Positions 51,901 to 53,850 are shown, counted from the stretch's first letter. The stretch: DNA of 64,000 nt from Cepaea nemoralis (GCA_014155875.1 JACEFZ010011660.1:100025-164024); one strand, 5' to 3'. Notes: generated from the sequence alone by a model not told the origin. Translations and numbers: made by a program.

Positions 51901-52886
51901 ATGGGCAATGTGTTTCTTTTATTTAACATTACCATAATCAGCTTTAACACACACACACATGAACTTTAAAGCTGCATTTCAGACAATTAAAAATAGCGTA
52001 CGCAATAAGTTACTATCATTGACTGTCAGAAAGAGAGTGCTTAAAATGTTATATAGAACCTGTTTTGGTGTATGACAGTGAAACATGCAATACCTTGGAC
52101 TGCCAGTGTAACTAACAATGATTTCCAGAATGATTTATAAGGAACATACAAACAACATTCTTTGGTCATATAATGAGAAGAGAAGCATTAAAAAACATGG
52201 CAATGGAAAGATGATTAGATCAGAGGGAGAAAAGACATGCTGACAGAGATGGTGCTAGATGGACTAGGCTGGCGGCAAGGAGGAATATCATAACAGAGTT
52301 GATCCAGAGCACCAGGTGAACCCACCCCAACTTCTGAAGTTGTAATTTATGTCTCCAAGTCAAGGACAAGAAATCAACATTTAAAGCCAAATGACTGATG
52401 TATGGAATGATCCCACAATGCTGCTGTCACCAGAGAAAGTGTGAACCTCAACACAGCTATTAATTAGGCAAAGGTACACTGTAATTTGGGAGTCACTGTA
52501 GTGCAGCAGCTAGCATTCCTGGCCTGATGGTCAAATCCCCATTGAAGAAGACTGCTTCAATTAACCTGCACTTCCAGGCTGGCCCAGCCAATGTCTGGGA
52601 AGTCAAGTCGACTGGCGTGATATAGACAACATTACTCACTGAGTGCTGTTTGGTCTGTATAAATATGGGGCTAGCACCATATACCCAATACAATTAACAC
52701 ATGTAAATTTGTACATTACATATTTATACACTGTAATCTGATCTAACATACTTTTCTACTACAATTTGGTGGCACACTATTTGTGAACGCTAATTATTGC
52801 TATATTGTTAATAATAATTCTTACCGATTTAAAACTCTCATTTCCTGCAACATCAGAAAAGTTAATGTTTGGATAAGTAGCCATCT
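3792..52886 (-). CDS. NVL: NVL-like double-AAA ATPase gene, 15 exons found (5' exons missing)
   Basis: Spliced gene on the minus strand. Exons in transcript order: 52886-52825, 51184-51053, 50238-50146, 47376-47259, 46139-46004, 44708-44530, 41530-41460, 36489-36367, 32852-32751, 31017-30955, 26041-25919, 9885-9786, 8991-8885, 7553-7477, 3942-3792. Each has AG acceptor and GT donor, all phases match, and together they give 545 codons plus a TGA stop. D1: Walker A GPEGCGKS (50-57), Walker B region with E106-N107, sensor-1 N151. D2: Walker A GPSGCGKT (328-335), Walker B D387-D388, sensor-1 N432, GRINR (445-449). NVL-specific matches are DMENR after D1 Walker B, ILQVLCKK in the D1 lid, the D1-D2 linker, and RCDSFSGEDLS in the D2 lid. 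NVL acts in the nucleolus on pre-60S particles (family knowledge). The catalytic substitutions suggest a fast-evolving copy or degenerate paralogue. The first exon has an acceptor, so upstream exons should exist, but I could not find them. Confidence 0.88.
4020..4145 (-). mobile_element. SINE-4 fragment
   Basis: Shares 'tttgaactcaagcgta', 'ccagtgtctctc' and 'ggcgaacccactccaactt' with copies near 34.5, 46.5 and 52.3 kb. Boundaries are approximate. Confidence 0.5.
4390..5215 (-). mobile_element. LINE-C fragment, reverse transcriptase C-terminal part
   Basis: Minus strand encodes, with breaks, IAIAKVAFCKMKNILTN, RKRVLKCYIEPVLLYGCEAW and TTGKIEGKRPRGRPRSK. It closely matches the copy at 32,866-34,065 on the opposite strand. 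A stop and frameshifts show it is dead. 5'-truncated, as is usual for LINE insertions. Confidence 0.8.
5588..5790. repeat. SINE-like structured repeat
   Basis: A GC-richer block with the self-complementary stretch 'gagtttcgctctcatttgag' followed by 'ctcgtcagtagtgcatatcc'. It looks like a conserved stem-loop domain of a SINE, but I see no second copy here. Open for 88 codons on the plus strand with no recognisable protein. Confidence 0.35.
6337..7119. mobile_element. piggyBac-type element with TTAA target duplication (non-autonomous)
   Basis: A 783-bp unit bounded by TTAA on both sides (6333-6336 and 7120-7123). The left end CCCTTTACCTGGCGG and the complement of the right end CCCTTTACCGGGCAG form terminal inverted repeats. 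Inside, near 6,805-6,850, one frame gives an acidic Ser/Asp/Glu run like piggyBac transposase N-termini, but no transposase core remains. Confidence 0.82.
7143..7362 (-). mobile_element. SINE-1 copy
   Basis: Its 3' end is the complement of CTAGCACCATATACCCAAT, the terminal motif shared by all SINE-1 copies. The tRNA-like head (GGCTGGCTCAGTGGTCGTG on the minus strand, box A-like) is near 7,320-7,340. Confidence 0.65.
7477..7553 (-). CDS. NVL: NVL-like exon: D2 lid, first part
   Basis: 25 codons plus two bases: GGTSPKLADDVNLDCIGKDR then RCDSF. The match to NVL (NGTKPPL..DVNL..IA...RCD) is close enough to distinguish this family from VCP, SPATA5 and peroxins. Confidence 0.88.
8222..8470 (-). 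mobile_element. LINE-C 3' end fragment
   Basis: Aligns with the 3' parts of the LINE-C copies at 4.4 and 34.0 kb (complement of 'catcatcacatgccatg...gataagc', 'atggatcagccctgtgttcct'). Heavily decayed. Confidence 0.65.
8885..8991 (-). CDS. NVL: NVL-like exon: D2 arginine-finger region
   Basis: 36 codons, DELDPELLEIGRINRIINVD continuing LPDPEERVEILRILTK. Matches the D2 segment DPA.LRPGRLD...P. The GR of the finger motif is present, but the preceding RP is EI. Confidence 0.88.
9290..9530 (-). mobile_element. SINE-3 copy
   Basis: Shares 'tatacectttacaggatgtc'-type opening (here 'tataccctttacaggatgtc'), 'ttggcaagtttacgttcagt' and 'gattacgaattgcgtccgta' with copies at 10.3, 51.6, 57.3 and 61.3 kb, and in plus orientation at 32.4 kb. 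The head reads as a tRNA-derived promoter on the minus strand. Confidence 0.65.
9786..9885 (-). CDS. NVL: NVL-like exon: D2 sensor 1
   Basis: 33 codons plus one base: ...NTTTQLLLECLLLRP then GSEIYVLAATNNL. Equivalent to VVNQLLTEMDGL...VFIMAATNRPD. Sensor-1 Asn retained. It follows a 16-kb intron filled with nested transposons. Confidence 0.86.
10315..10565 (-). mobile_element. SINE-3 copy
   Basis: Second near-complete SINE-3: 'tatcctttacaggacgttgc' to 'gtccttgacaccttcgccac'. The copy at 9.3 kb has the same orientation. Confidence 0.65.
10990..11290 (-). mobile_element. mariner transposase remnant, rearranged
   Basis: The minus strand of 11,000-11,190 encodes the mariner C-terminus: VKTWFRKQSTQFYAASLGG then DKCINVGGNYVEK and a stop. 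The adjoining 11,170-11,260 on the plus strand encodes HPPYSP and then SDFHLFGPLKIHLGRKHFA, the mariner catalytic-domain motif. The two parts face opposite ways, so the element is internally inverted. Confidence 0.72.
11291..11456 (-). mobile_element. LINE-A RNase H fragment, downstream half
   Basis: Minus strand gives EATTSSMRMEVEAATAAFRW and FITDSMSMLSKVETGMF, the central RNase H motifs of LINE-A. The upstream half is at 19,458-19,822; the LTR element at 11,457-19,457 splits them. Confidence 0.78.
11457..11974 (+). repeat. 5' LTR of Gmr1-type element
   Basis: 518 bp, TGTCAGAGTCCAG to CCCTGACA. Contains TATATA near 11,830 and AATAAA near 11,868, plausible promoter and polyadenylation signals. 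I could not assign a primer-binding site with confidence; the bases after the LTR read TGTGTGGACGTGGTGGC. Confidence 0.95.
12824..13626 (+). pseudogene. gag of Gmr1-type element, frameshifted
   Basis: Probable start at 12,824 (MSSLFDFIDMGIKLQLHGDE). An N-terminal Glu/Lys/Gln-rich coiled coil is followed by a capsid-like helical region: YREQFSKLSPKPTQTFSDYL, then LEDLIIRDKIVSSIPSAFSK. That pattern resembles the SCAN domain, which is known to derive from a Gmr1-like capsid. The frame is broken near 13,010, 13,040, 13,310 and 13,530. The last part runs straight into the pol frame, so gag and pol were probably one long frame or nearly so. Confidence 0.8.
13627..17538 (+). CDS. gag-pol polyprotein (CCHC, protease, integrase, RT, RNase H)
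   Basis: An intact 1,303-codon frame. Its first codon is TTG inside the gag frame, so it is not a true start. Two CCHC knuckles lie at residues 62-75 and 105-118, and the aspartic protease DTGSS at 213-217. Integrase comprises an HHCC zinc finger at about 440-495 and a D,D35E core with Asp in SVDIVGP (about 516), Asp in SDRGTQF (577) and Glu in GVIEKFNG (613). RT includes FTTLDMTKGYYQIEVDE, LPFGLVNAPATF and YIDD near residue 1025. RNase H starts at about TDASS (1180) and ends near HIPGRSNSIADLLSR. All expected catalytic residues that I checked are present. It would direct reverse transcription and integration of the element. Confidence 0.94.
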   Translation: MLENECTSVDEIERRGSAYYTANKHCFATEATDINFVAAANYDKPYSRQKPHRPTSEKLYHCNYCKYSHHQTEMCDKNPGYHTYLLNMVNRQDKERKSFKSLRKCFLCKAYGHHRKDCKGRHMTNKANAALFDSSASDEEEPEKHPVNSAQAFDIFSANKCSVCNTFYEDGVLTCGHAIPIANEEANLVVDSKGRINIHHGYVNGKSATVLRDTGSSLIGLKRTFIMPTDYTGRHVTCRTFSGNIEKYPLAWAYIETPFLTGKVKCAVLTNPVCDVIIGNLPEVNDKPHDITSLCIDDNITSTSNVIIENVTPPIDCMVANVALSSHNIIDTIVPSSSDIIECVNAVTRATARVQDESKQTEAIQSLSPVTLPTNTMKETFVTAQKADPSLSKYFNLIGQKPKVTKNAKWHFAVKNDILTRYYTRGDNTTEQTVLPTNYRKQALHLAHDIPLAGHMAYVKTRSRLLTQFHWPKFCNDIKAYCRSCDTCQKLVKKGKHPQAKLQVTDLASRPFEKLSVDIVGPLNHTTTRGNKFILTVIDQCTRWPEAIPLKNITANDIMEVFFHIFSRIGFPDTIQSDRGTQFIAASTQAFTKMLGVKQCFNSPYHPHSSGVIEKFNGDLKHMLAKVTQEHPNNWDLYLPAILFAYREVPHASTGFSPFELIYGAKPRGPLTIYHQMLTDSTPVLTPISSYVYVTSLRERIIKSCIIAKNALKLSGATYRQYADKGNRTITLTPGQDVLLLLPSDRHLLTDSWQGPFKVTRQISPVDYEILIKDKHKIYHINMLRPYHNRDNEQDDTTACTVIIDHEDDDASDEIPTPTLDTTSCLKDIKINPKLNQAETNSCKQLIQQYNTIFSNNPGQTELVKHHITLTSNTPIKCRPYTIPLHYKEHLHQEIINLEKNNIIRRSQSDFSSPMVIIRKKDNTIRLCIDYRKLNKITVLDLEPMANTDDLLTELTDARFFTTLDMTKGYYQIEVDEQSRHLTAFATPWGLYEWCKLPFGLVNAPATFVRMTRLLLVDIPNIICYIDDICVHTETMTEHIKTLGQTFERIRQHGLTVKPAKVDIAYQEITFLGYKISNGFVMTDDKIVSKILKLSLPTTKKQVRSLLGLINYYRQFIPDFSELTEVFTNLLTKDKPEKIVHNECLKIAFNKVLAYFSDKSVNNLILKLPNLRLPFRLRTDASSVAIGAVLLQEYNNILHPVYFVSRKLKARERAWSIPQLEALALVVGITKLSRFLLGRHFIVESDSSPLRFINSGIPSNHMVARWSLKLQDYSFEVRHIPGRSNSIADLLSRCPTDPVSTNV
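17539..18939 (+). other. 3' non-coding region and polypurine tract of the LTR element
   Basis: About 1.4 kb between the pol stop and the 3' LTR. No gene is recognisable; an 85-codon frame at 17,627-17,884 looks incidental. A purine-rich tract GGGGGAG sits just before the 3' LTR (18,931-18,937) and is the likely plus-strand primer. Confidence 0.7.
18940..19457 (+). repeat. 3' LTR of Gmr1-type element
   Basis: 518 bp, same length and ends as the 5' LTR, with a single noticed substitution. Followed by the target duplication CTCTC and the remainder of the interrupted LINE-A RNase H domain. Confidence 0.95.
19458..19822 (-). mobile_element. LINE-A fragment, upstream half of RNase H
   Basis: Minus strand: ISIRQVCDLVNINHEKEWVE, then GDIVIYTDGSVVRNRWGGWG. 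The first RNase H Asp lies in YTDGS. It continues across the LTR element into 11,291-11,456. It abuts LINE-B reverse transcriptase at about 19,822. Confidence 0.8.
19823..20168 (-). mobile_element. LINE-B reverse transcriptase, part 2
   Basis: Minus strand: PVHHRLLNTIYDTRDIPPEL, then LISIMSHIMKMLLRIIMQRV and EEEQCGFVEGKDIVNAVYML. RT palm/finger sequence with a stop at the middle. Its upstream continuation is at 22,750-23,109, beyond the inserted hAT element. Confidence 0.8.
20169..22749 (+). mobile_element. hAT transposon (GTF2IRD2-like) inserted in LINE-B
   Basis: The left end CAGGGGTGAGCAAACTATGG is a typical hAT terminus. An 8-bp duplication TTCTAAGG flanks it (20,161-20,168 and 22,750-22,757). 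The right end does not mirror the left and includes an 18-C run, so it may be partly lost. Broken transposase on the plus strand: BED finger near 20,850-20,920 (YNFKRHYQTKH), a core with ALDESTN near 21,280 and VTTDGARALTGKNVGLVKL near 21,480, then HCVIHQESLCKDVLNIKHV. Stops and frameshifts occur throughout. Confidence 0.85.
22750..23109 (-). mobile_element. LINE-B reverse transcriptase, part 1
   Basis: Minus strand: MEVQNALNHMKTDKIPGPDN then ITTEMINALE, the RT entry motif (K.PGPD.I..E). Upstream is the linker from the endonuclease (WSDYVKDLYDDTREEQYDIR). The reading frame meets the hAT at its target duplication. Confidence 0.82.
23110..23545 (-). mobile_element. LINE-A RNase H fragment inserted in LINE-B
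   Basis: Minus strand, 129 open codons: MEVEAVSAAFRWIENTIHTH, VTDSESMLRRVRTGKL, IFSPGHAGVLGNEQADRLAG. This is a relatively fresh copy (no internal stop) of the same RNase H segment found at 1.7 and 11.3 kb. LINE-B sequence resumes on both sides. Confidence 0.82.
23546..24420 (-). mobile_element. LINE-B endonuclease domain
   Basis: Minus strand, decayed: NVRTMSGDEKFDNI near 24,340, LGICETRWKRMGIV near 24,240 and GNTWFQHHPRRLRTW then RNQIDYILINRRF near 23,700-23,820. These are the AP-type endonuclease motifs (ETRW; NTWF.HH.R..TW; QIDY) of LINEs with an N-terminal endonuclease. Confidence 0.8.
24421..25006. other. No recognised gene
   Basis: A 77-codon plus-strand frame (24,556-24,789) and its minus-strand shadow show no motif. 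Probably decayed repeat inside the NVL intron. Confidence 0.5.
25007..25230 (+). mobile_element. SINE-2 copy with intact tRNA-like promoter
   Basis: The head has a box A-like TGGTGAAGTGG and a box B-like GGTTTGATTCC about 40 bases apart. The body 'ccatatgggataaaacccgg' recurs inverted at 27.1, 46.8 and 49.8 kb. The head does not fold into a complete tRNA cloverleaf by eye, so I call a SINE, not a tRNA gene. Confidence 0.75.
25919..26041 (-). CDS. NVL: NVL-like exon: D2 Walker B
   Basis: 41 codons with MIGQSEDNIRVLFKRAR and then PCLIFIDDIDFLCP, matching VGESE...F.RA and the NVL D2 Walker B box ending DALCP. The catalytic Glu is Asp (D388). The pore-loop aromatic before VGESE is Met. Clear acceptor and GTAAGT donor. 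Confidence 0.9.
26230..26790 (+). mobile_element. LINE-D reverse transcriptase C-terminal fragment
   Basis: Plus strand, many stops: stretches equivalent to SLNVRKRVLKYYTESV, GKTWKQRRCGS and FFSREKRGIGKYWDKTGKI. Same family as 47.7-48.8 kb on the minus strand. Confidence 0.65.
26800..26960 (-). other. Unrecognised open segment next to LINE-D fragment
   Basis: Minus strand gives RIAEAITIILDTKTFQKATL then NQMLKGIIENADRRWGNQST. It looks protein-like in composition and has an AG acceptor-like start, but it does not fit the NVL chain and I recognise no family. It could be part of another repeat or a lone exon. Confidence 0.25.
27110..27320 (-). mobile_element. SINE-2 copy
   Basis: Inverted relative to the 25.0 kb copy: 'gggttttatcccatatggcg' and 'aagcgttgcacaaagcatga' match its body, with the tRNA-like head near 27,280-27,320. 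Confidence 0.7.
27840..27960 (-). mobile_element. SINE-1 3' end joined to satellite
   Basis: 'attgggtatatggtgctagc' is the complement of the SINE-1 terminus, followed by 'cagaccaaccggcactctgt'. A partial second copy ('cctgtatgttcagaccaact') leads straight into the first 49-bp unit. Confidence 0.7.
27960..30840. repeat. 49-bp satellite array, about 59 units
   Basis: Head-to-tail units 'caacacaagatgggcaggaa agtgtgctagagatcattgg ggcaatatc' (49 bp), with a 47-bp variant lacking two bases in the 'atatcca' segment. Units alternate between 'gcaggaaag' and 'gcagaaaag' forms and repeat as a 194-bp four-unit block (49+49+49+47) around 28,200-29,300. The many short open frames inside are products of the repetition, not genes. 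Units from about 29,500 to 30,600 carry scattered single-base indels. Confidence 0.95.
30955..31017 (-). CDS. NVL: NVL-like small exon: D2 between Walker A and pore loop
   Basis: A 63-bp exon, 21 codons, AIANDFEMNLLYVRGDELLS followed by K. It matches the NVL D2 stretch AVANESG..FISVKGPELLN with no gap. Acceptor CAAACAG, donor GTTTGT. It lies about 115 bp beyond the end of the 49-bp satellite. Confidence 0.85.
31380..31800 (-). mobile_element. LINE fragment, RT C-terminal region
   Basis: Minus strand: LIYGSEAWLNYSHQEKQLSY, GYIRRMDDGRIPSDI and GELQMGKRSRGRPLLRYK. This is the common LINE C-terminal pattern GH..RM.D.RIP......GKR..GRP..R.K. It is a different family from LINE-C and LINE-D. Confidence 0.7.
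32040..32275 (-). mobile_element. LINE fragment, RT C-terminal region
   Basis: Minus strand: LLNSLWSVNLYGNTCWSMSN, then ILRRMLRL and LIKTVSKRQVSFMEHVNR. Equivalent to the Y..S.LLYG.E.W....LRRMLRI...RQ..F.GH block of LINE reverse transcriptases. Confidence 0.65.
32395..32635 (+). mobile_element. SINE-3 copy, plus orientation
   Basis: Runs from a tRNA-like head ('ggcgaaggggttagtgaaat') through 'aaaagcaatggcaaactact' to 'gcaacatcctataaaggaca'. It gives the forward orientation of the SINE-3 family. Confidence 0.65.
32751..32852 (-). CDS. NVL: NVL-like exon: D2 Walker A
   Basis: 34 codons including GIRVLLYGPSGCGKTSIAM. P-loop Lys and Thr are kept; the usual GPPGCGKT has Ser for the second Pro. 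Acceptor ACACAG, donor GTAAGC. A plus-strand LINE fragment begins within about 20 bases of its 5' side. Confidence 0.88.
32866..34065 (+). mobile_element. LINE-C reverse transcriptase, 5'-truncated
   Basis: Two long frames: 125 codons with LCFIDYTKAFDKVRHVDMIR and GVRQGCV...SPDLFSLYSE, then 185 codons with LGLELNIKKTQLMVVPGKKE, LGTVITFDGRYLEEIRTRIA and RQSKFLGML. RYADDT (catalytic) lies near 33,270. Only a few breaks, so this is the best preserved copy of LINE-C. The endonuclease is absent. Confidence 0.85.
34410..34640 (+). mobile_element. SINE-4 copy
   Basis: The head 'ccagcatgactaaatggata' with box B-like 'ggtgggttcaacacc' is followed by 'ctgaagtcagactgggttca', the complement of the tail of the 4.0 and 46.5 kb copies. 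Confidence 0.6.
34977..35060. repeat. Perfect inverted repeat, 39-bp arms, 6-base loop
   Basis: The left arm starts CTTTCACTGTTAGGTTTG and ends TTAGTTTAG (34,977-35,015). The right arm (35,022-35,060) is its exact complement; the loop is ACTAAA. A direct third copy of part of the right arm (CATTATGGAAAACA) lies just left at 34,963-34,976. Confidence 0.95.
35768..35805. repeat. (CA)n followed by a 17-base C run
   Basis: Alternating CA from about 35,766 to 35,783, then C at 35,789-35,805. Confidence 0.95.
35835..36325. repeat. GC-richer repeat block, probable LINE untranslated region
   Basis: Composition is clearly richer in G and C than the surrounding intron, with no coherent reading frame. 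It lies beside an NVL exon, with the restriction-like-endonuclease LINE on the other side. I suspect a 5' or 3' UTR of such a LINE, but there is no second copy here to prove it. Confidence 0.35.
36367..36489 (-). CDS. NVL: NVL-like exon: start of AAA domain D2
   Basis: 41 codons starting KALAEVKPSLYREDWF and continuing TTWDDLGGMGNIRRVL, matching the NVL linker end (S.VQPSA.REGF) and the D2 opening (VTWADIGAL..IREEL). I chose the internal acceptor CCAAACCAG because it gives phase 0; an upstream AG would break the frame. The exon lies between two GC-richer repeat blocks. Confidence 0.85.
36590..40265 (-). mobile_element. Near full-length LINE with restriction-like endonuclease (R2/R4/NeSL-like)
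   Basis: Minus strand, many frameshifts. The N-terminal zinc finger WACVCGKSFTTFWGMRIHAG is near 40,230. RT motifs include FRLISLLNVEGKIFFSVMAS (39,350), LDLANAYG (39,140) and GIAIGCTISPVLFV (38,970), then IRKWLGAPPCLTRVALY (38,420) and FPSLMEEFKVGKARLAM. A CCHC knuckle, CPLCTKVQTEEHVLSTC, lies near 37,860. The endonuclease block RPDTVLHSSSTKQLTLIELT then VPHE lies near 37,500, with the PD...E.T pattern of restriction-like nucleases. Order ZF-RT-CCHC-RLE fits the early-branching LINE lineages. It is inactive. Confidence 0.82.
40266..40959. other. No recognised feature
   Basis: Intronic AT-rich sequence; a 96-codon plus-strand frame (40,669-40,959) has no recognisable motif. Confidence 0.5.
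40960..41154 (+). mobile_element. LINE fragment, C-terminal tail
   Basis: 64 open codons: YINRRVRRIEIDELDICDKI, NRGRGRQKNVVESFISW. Resembles the basic Gly-Arg-rich end of LINE reverse transcriptases; too short for family assignment. Confidence 0.4.
41460..41530 (-). CDS. NVL: NVL-like exon: D1-D2 linker
   Basis: 24 codons after completing a Gly codon: NSRQKDTLREEMNRLTLTNV then DIQ. Acceptor TTTCCAG and donor GTGAGC fit. Length and phase join the two neighbouring exons without a gap relative to the family linker. Confidence 0.78.
41885..42075 (+). mobile_element. SINE-1 copy joined to the 42/51-bp satellite
   Basis: The head 'gagctagcccagtggttagg' with box B-like 'gttcaaatccc' is followed by a body shared with the 63.3 kb copy ('taggtaccaggaaatg'). 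It ends 'tagcaccatatacctaaag', where the satellite begins. Confidence 0.7.
42070..43241. repeat. Satellite of 42- and 51-bp units, about 26 units
   Basis: The 42-bp unit is 'tttacttgcttaccacacat' + 'ctcaaggcatgtaaaagtgt' + 'cc'. The 51-bp form has 'accatacacccaatgcacctcaagg' in place of the shorter middle. Shortened units with 'ggcatactttacttgc' also occur. 42 and 51 are both multiples of three, so one plus-strand frame stays open for 380 codons (42,099-43,241) and one minus-strand frame for 163; I regard neither as a gene. The unit resembles the SINE-1 terminus. Confidence 0.93.
43480..43960. repeat. 54-bp minisatellite, about 8 units
   Basis: Units of 'aaatgatcttagtttaggca' + 'cagagccagtagtaaagttg' + 'cacgagtttatact'. 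Three nearly identical copies lie at 43,634-43,795, with more divergent and shortened ones on both sides. Confidence 0.9.
44530..44708 (-). CDS. NVL: NVL-like exon: D1 lid
   Basis: Contains ILQVLCKKSHLADDVSLSNI and then GLTRGYVGLTI, matching the NVL D1 lid (ILQ.LC.K.RL ... LTPGFVGADL). The GAD of sensor 2 is GLT. Continues into a polar linker rich in Glu, Met and Asp. Phase 1 end. Confidence 0.86.
45265..45430 (+). mobile_element. SINE-4 related fragment
   Basis: 'aagcgtgagcgcttgctctt' and 'cctgtgcactgatggtgggg' resemble the head of the 34.4 kb copy, ending with 'aaaagcaatggcaaactagt'. Divergent. Confidence 0.45.
45645..45830 (-). mobile_element. LINE-C 3' end fragment
   Basis: Complement contains the LINE-C terminal sequence ('catgtgccatgctgataagc', 'ggtctatgttcttgtcccaa'), as at 4.4 and 8.2 kb. 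Decayed. Confidence 0.6.
46004..46139 (-). CDS. NVL: NVL-like exon: D1 sensor 1 and arginine-finger region
   Basis: Begins by completing an Asp codon (G|AT) and contains PVLVICTTNRPD, the sensor-1 strand with its Asn. The following LR.AGRFDRE arginine-finger motif is not conserved (FRTKCFNIEHAV). Ends in phase 2. Confidence 0.86.
46280..46430 (-). mobile_element. SINE-1 fragment
   Basis: Shares 'gagtctgggctgatctggga' and 'agccactaagccagcaggct' with the 7.1-7.4 kb copy; the head lies at the high-coordinate side. Confidence 0.55.
46440..46620 (-). mobile_element. SINE-4 copy
   Basis: 'ctttgaactcaagcatattc', 'accagtgtccctcgccatca' and 'ggcaaacccactccagattc' match the 4.0 kb copy. Confidence 0.6.
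46765..46935 (-). mobile_element. SINE-2 fragment
   Basis: 'ctggttttatcccatacagc' and 'aacacaaactctgtagctcc' match the complement of the 25.0 kb copy. Confidence 0.6.
47259..47376 (-). CDS. NVL: NVL-like exon: D1 Walker B (degenerate)
   Basis: 39 codons plus one base, opening KLAPCILLIENIEYM and containing DMENR. DME.R after Walker B is an NVL D1 feature. Walker B normally ends in Asp-Glu; here it is Glu-Asn, so the catalytic Glu is absent. Confidence 0.87.
47730..48830 (-). mobile_element. LINE-D reverse transcriptase, 5'-truncated
   Basis: Minus strand: 125 codons with MCFIDYAKAFDKVKHDELIK and SPDLFSLYSEVIMREIKEM, then RYADHTVLVADKSTD (catalytic YADD is YADH, inactive). Then 160 codons with LSLNVRKKVLKCYVEPVLLY, RRILRISWTARVTND and KIEGKRGRGRPREMMLDGLR. 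Two main frames with a short gap. Confidence 0.83.
48865..48950 (+). mobile_element. tRNA-like SINE head
   Basis: 'ggcttcgtggcttagaggtt' (box A-like TGGCTTAGAGG), then 'acgacttttctccgtaatct'. The same head occurs inverted at about 57,420-57,485, where it is joined to a SINE-3 body. Confidence 0.45.
49195..49620 (+). mobile_element. LINE fragment, RNase H end and C-terminal zinc knuckle
   Basis: Plus strand: NKRSDRLAKEGAAEQ (RNase H end), then RNKNRLRNHLYTKF and CGLALQKADHILQDCPKY, a C...H...C knuckle. Pattern of Jockey/CR1-like LINEs that carry RNase H. Several stops. Confidence 0.6.
49760..49945 (-). mobile_element. SINE-2 fragment
   Basis: 'tttcattgcaaagggttcta' and 'ccaccctcgtgggtcactga' match the complement of the 25.0 kb copy. 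Divergent. Confidence 0.55.
50146..50238 (-). CDS. NVL: NVL-like exon: D1 after Walker A, pore-loop region
   Basis: 31 codons starting EYQLPLVSVTATEL and ending ANIQDLFQQAT, equivalent to the segment between D1 Walker A and Walker B. The usual GESE motif that follows the pore loop is NPEA here. Phase 0 at both ends. Confidence 0.85.
51053..51184 (-). CDS. NVL: NVL-like exon: D1 Walker A
   Basis: 44 codons containing LLHGPEGCGKSLLAHSIAG, the D1 P-loop. The flanking LLHGP...LLAH.IAG is characteristic of NVL D1. The second proline of GPPGCGKT is Glu and the final Thr is Ser; the ATP-binding Lys is kept. Donor is GGG|GTTTGA, a weak but valid GT site. Confidence 0.88.
51635..51870 (-). mobile_element. 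SINE-3 copy
   Basis: 'catatcctttacacgacgtc' to 'gtgtccgtaactccttcgcc'; same layout as the 9.3 and 10.3 kb copies. Confidence 0.65.
51990..52320 (+). mobile_element. LINE-D RT C-terminal remnant
   Basis: 'gactgtcagaaagagagtgc' to 'ggatggacta'-like segments match the 26.2 and 47.7 kb copies. Stops throughout. Confidence 0.5.
52490..52690 (+). mobile_element. SINE-1 copy
   Basis: The head 'gtagtgcagcagctagcatt' with box B-like 'gatggtcaaatccc' runs through 'gactggcgtgatatagacaa' to the end 'ctagcaccatatacccaata'. Complete or nearly so; it lies about 130 bp from the first NVL exon found. Confidence 0.72.
52825..52886 (-). CDS. NVL: NVL-like exon: start of AAA domain D1
   Basis: Reads MATYPNINFSDVAGNESFKS, matching the NVL stretch that opens D1 (x-F-x-DVGGN). 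A pyrimidine-rich acceptor precedes it and a GTAAG donor follows. Two bases (AG) precede the ATG, so a phase-1 upstream exon is expected and the ATG need not be the initiator. The frame is also open upstream to about 53,097, but that sequence runs into a mariner remnant and is probably intron. Confidence 0.8.
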
Positions 52887-53084
52887 CTGAAAATATAATT
52901 ATACAGATATGACTAAACATGCAAAAATAAACATTCTTCAAATATGGTAAGTTCATCAAAATTTTGAGTCTCTGTTCACTCCAAGTTGAACGGCAATATT
53001 TTTTTTCTGAAAATGTGCTCAAAGAGGAAGCCATGGCACCAGAGTGGCTAACCAGGTAGTCATGTGTCCAAACTCCCTTTGAGA

Positions 53085-53300
53085 CATTTTTATACATACA
53101 TTGTCCCTTTATTTGTCAACATAATTTCCACCAACACTGATGCACTTATCCCATCGTTTTATCAGTCCTCCCAAACTGGCTGTATAGAACTGCGTGCTCT
53201 GTTTTCTAAACCACATTTTCACTTCACATTCTACTGCGGTGTCATTTGCGTCCTTGAGAAAATTTGTCAGCATAAAACAGGAAGCATTTCCTTATGAATG
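53085..53300 (-). mobile_element. mariner transposase C-terminal remnant
   Basis: Minus strand: VKMWFRKQSTQFYTASLGGL then RWDKCISVGGNYVDK and stop. Near-identical to the 11.0-11.2 kb copy. It covers only the end of the transposase and the 3' flank. Confidence 0.72.
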
Positions 53301-53547
53301 TCCTTTGCAGGCAGTCCTTTTGCCCACAAAAAACACACAACAGCACATTTCTCTTTGGATGTACATTCCATAAGTACAATCGCCATTTTGTTTATGCGCT
53401 GCGCATGAGACACCTAGCCCCACCTGACGAACGGGATTTTAAAGTTTGATGTTGCTGTCACCTAATGACACTTGTAGAAAACACCAACTACATTTACCTG
53501 CATCCCACAGAACAGTGTGACTTACTTATTGACTTGCCCTCGTGCGT

Positions 53548-53602
53548 GTGTGTGTGTGTGTGTGCGCGCGCACGCGCGTGCGTGCGTTTGTATATATATA
53601 TG
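53548..53602. repeat. (TG)n/(CG)n microsatellite
   Basis: Alternating TG from about 53,549, then 'gcgcgcgcacgcgcgtgcgtgcg' and a short TA run. Potential Z-DNA-forming sequence. Confidence 0.9.
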
Positions 53603-53639
53603 CACTCATGCAGCCACACATATAACACAAGACAGACGT

Positions 53640-53850
53640 AAAGCAGAGAGAGAAGACTGACAGACATGACAGAAAGACAGAGGACAGACATGTATACAAG
53701 AGAGATTGACAAGACAAGCATAAATATAGGGCAGACAGATAGAAAATACAGGACTGACATACAGAGAGACAGGACTGACAGACAGACCAGACACACAAAC
53801 AGACACTCAGGACAAACAGACATAAACACAGACAGAGCTGACAACCATAC
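53640..53850. repeat. Imperfect GACA-type simple repeat
   Basis: Degenerate repetition of 'gacagacatgacagaaagac' type. It creates open frames on both strands (for example 53,494-53,859 minus, Cys/Leu/Ser-rich) that are not genes. Confidence 0.85.

Noticed and set aside
52777..53097. Upstream in-frame extension of the first NVL exon as N-terminus
   Set aside because: The added residues (including CMFSHICIIIF) resemble no NVL N-terminal sequence, a good splice acceptor lies at 52,887, and the extension runs into mariner sequence.
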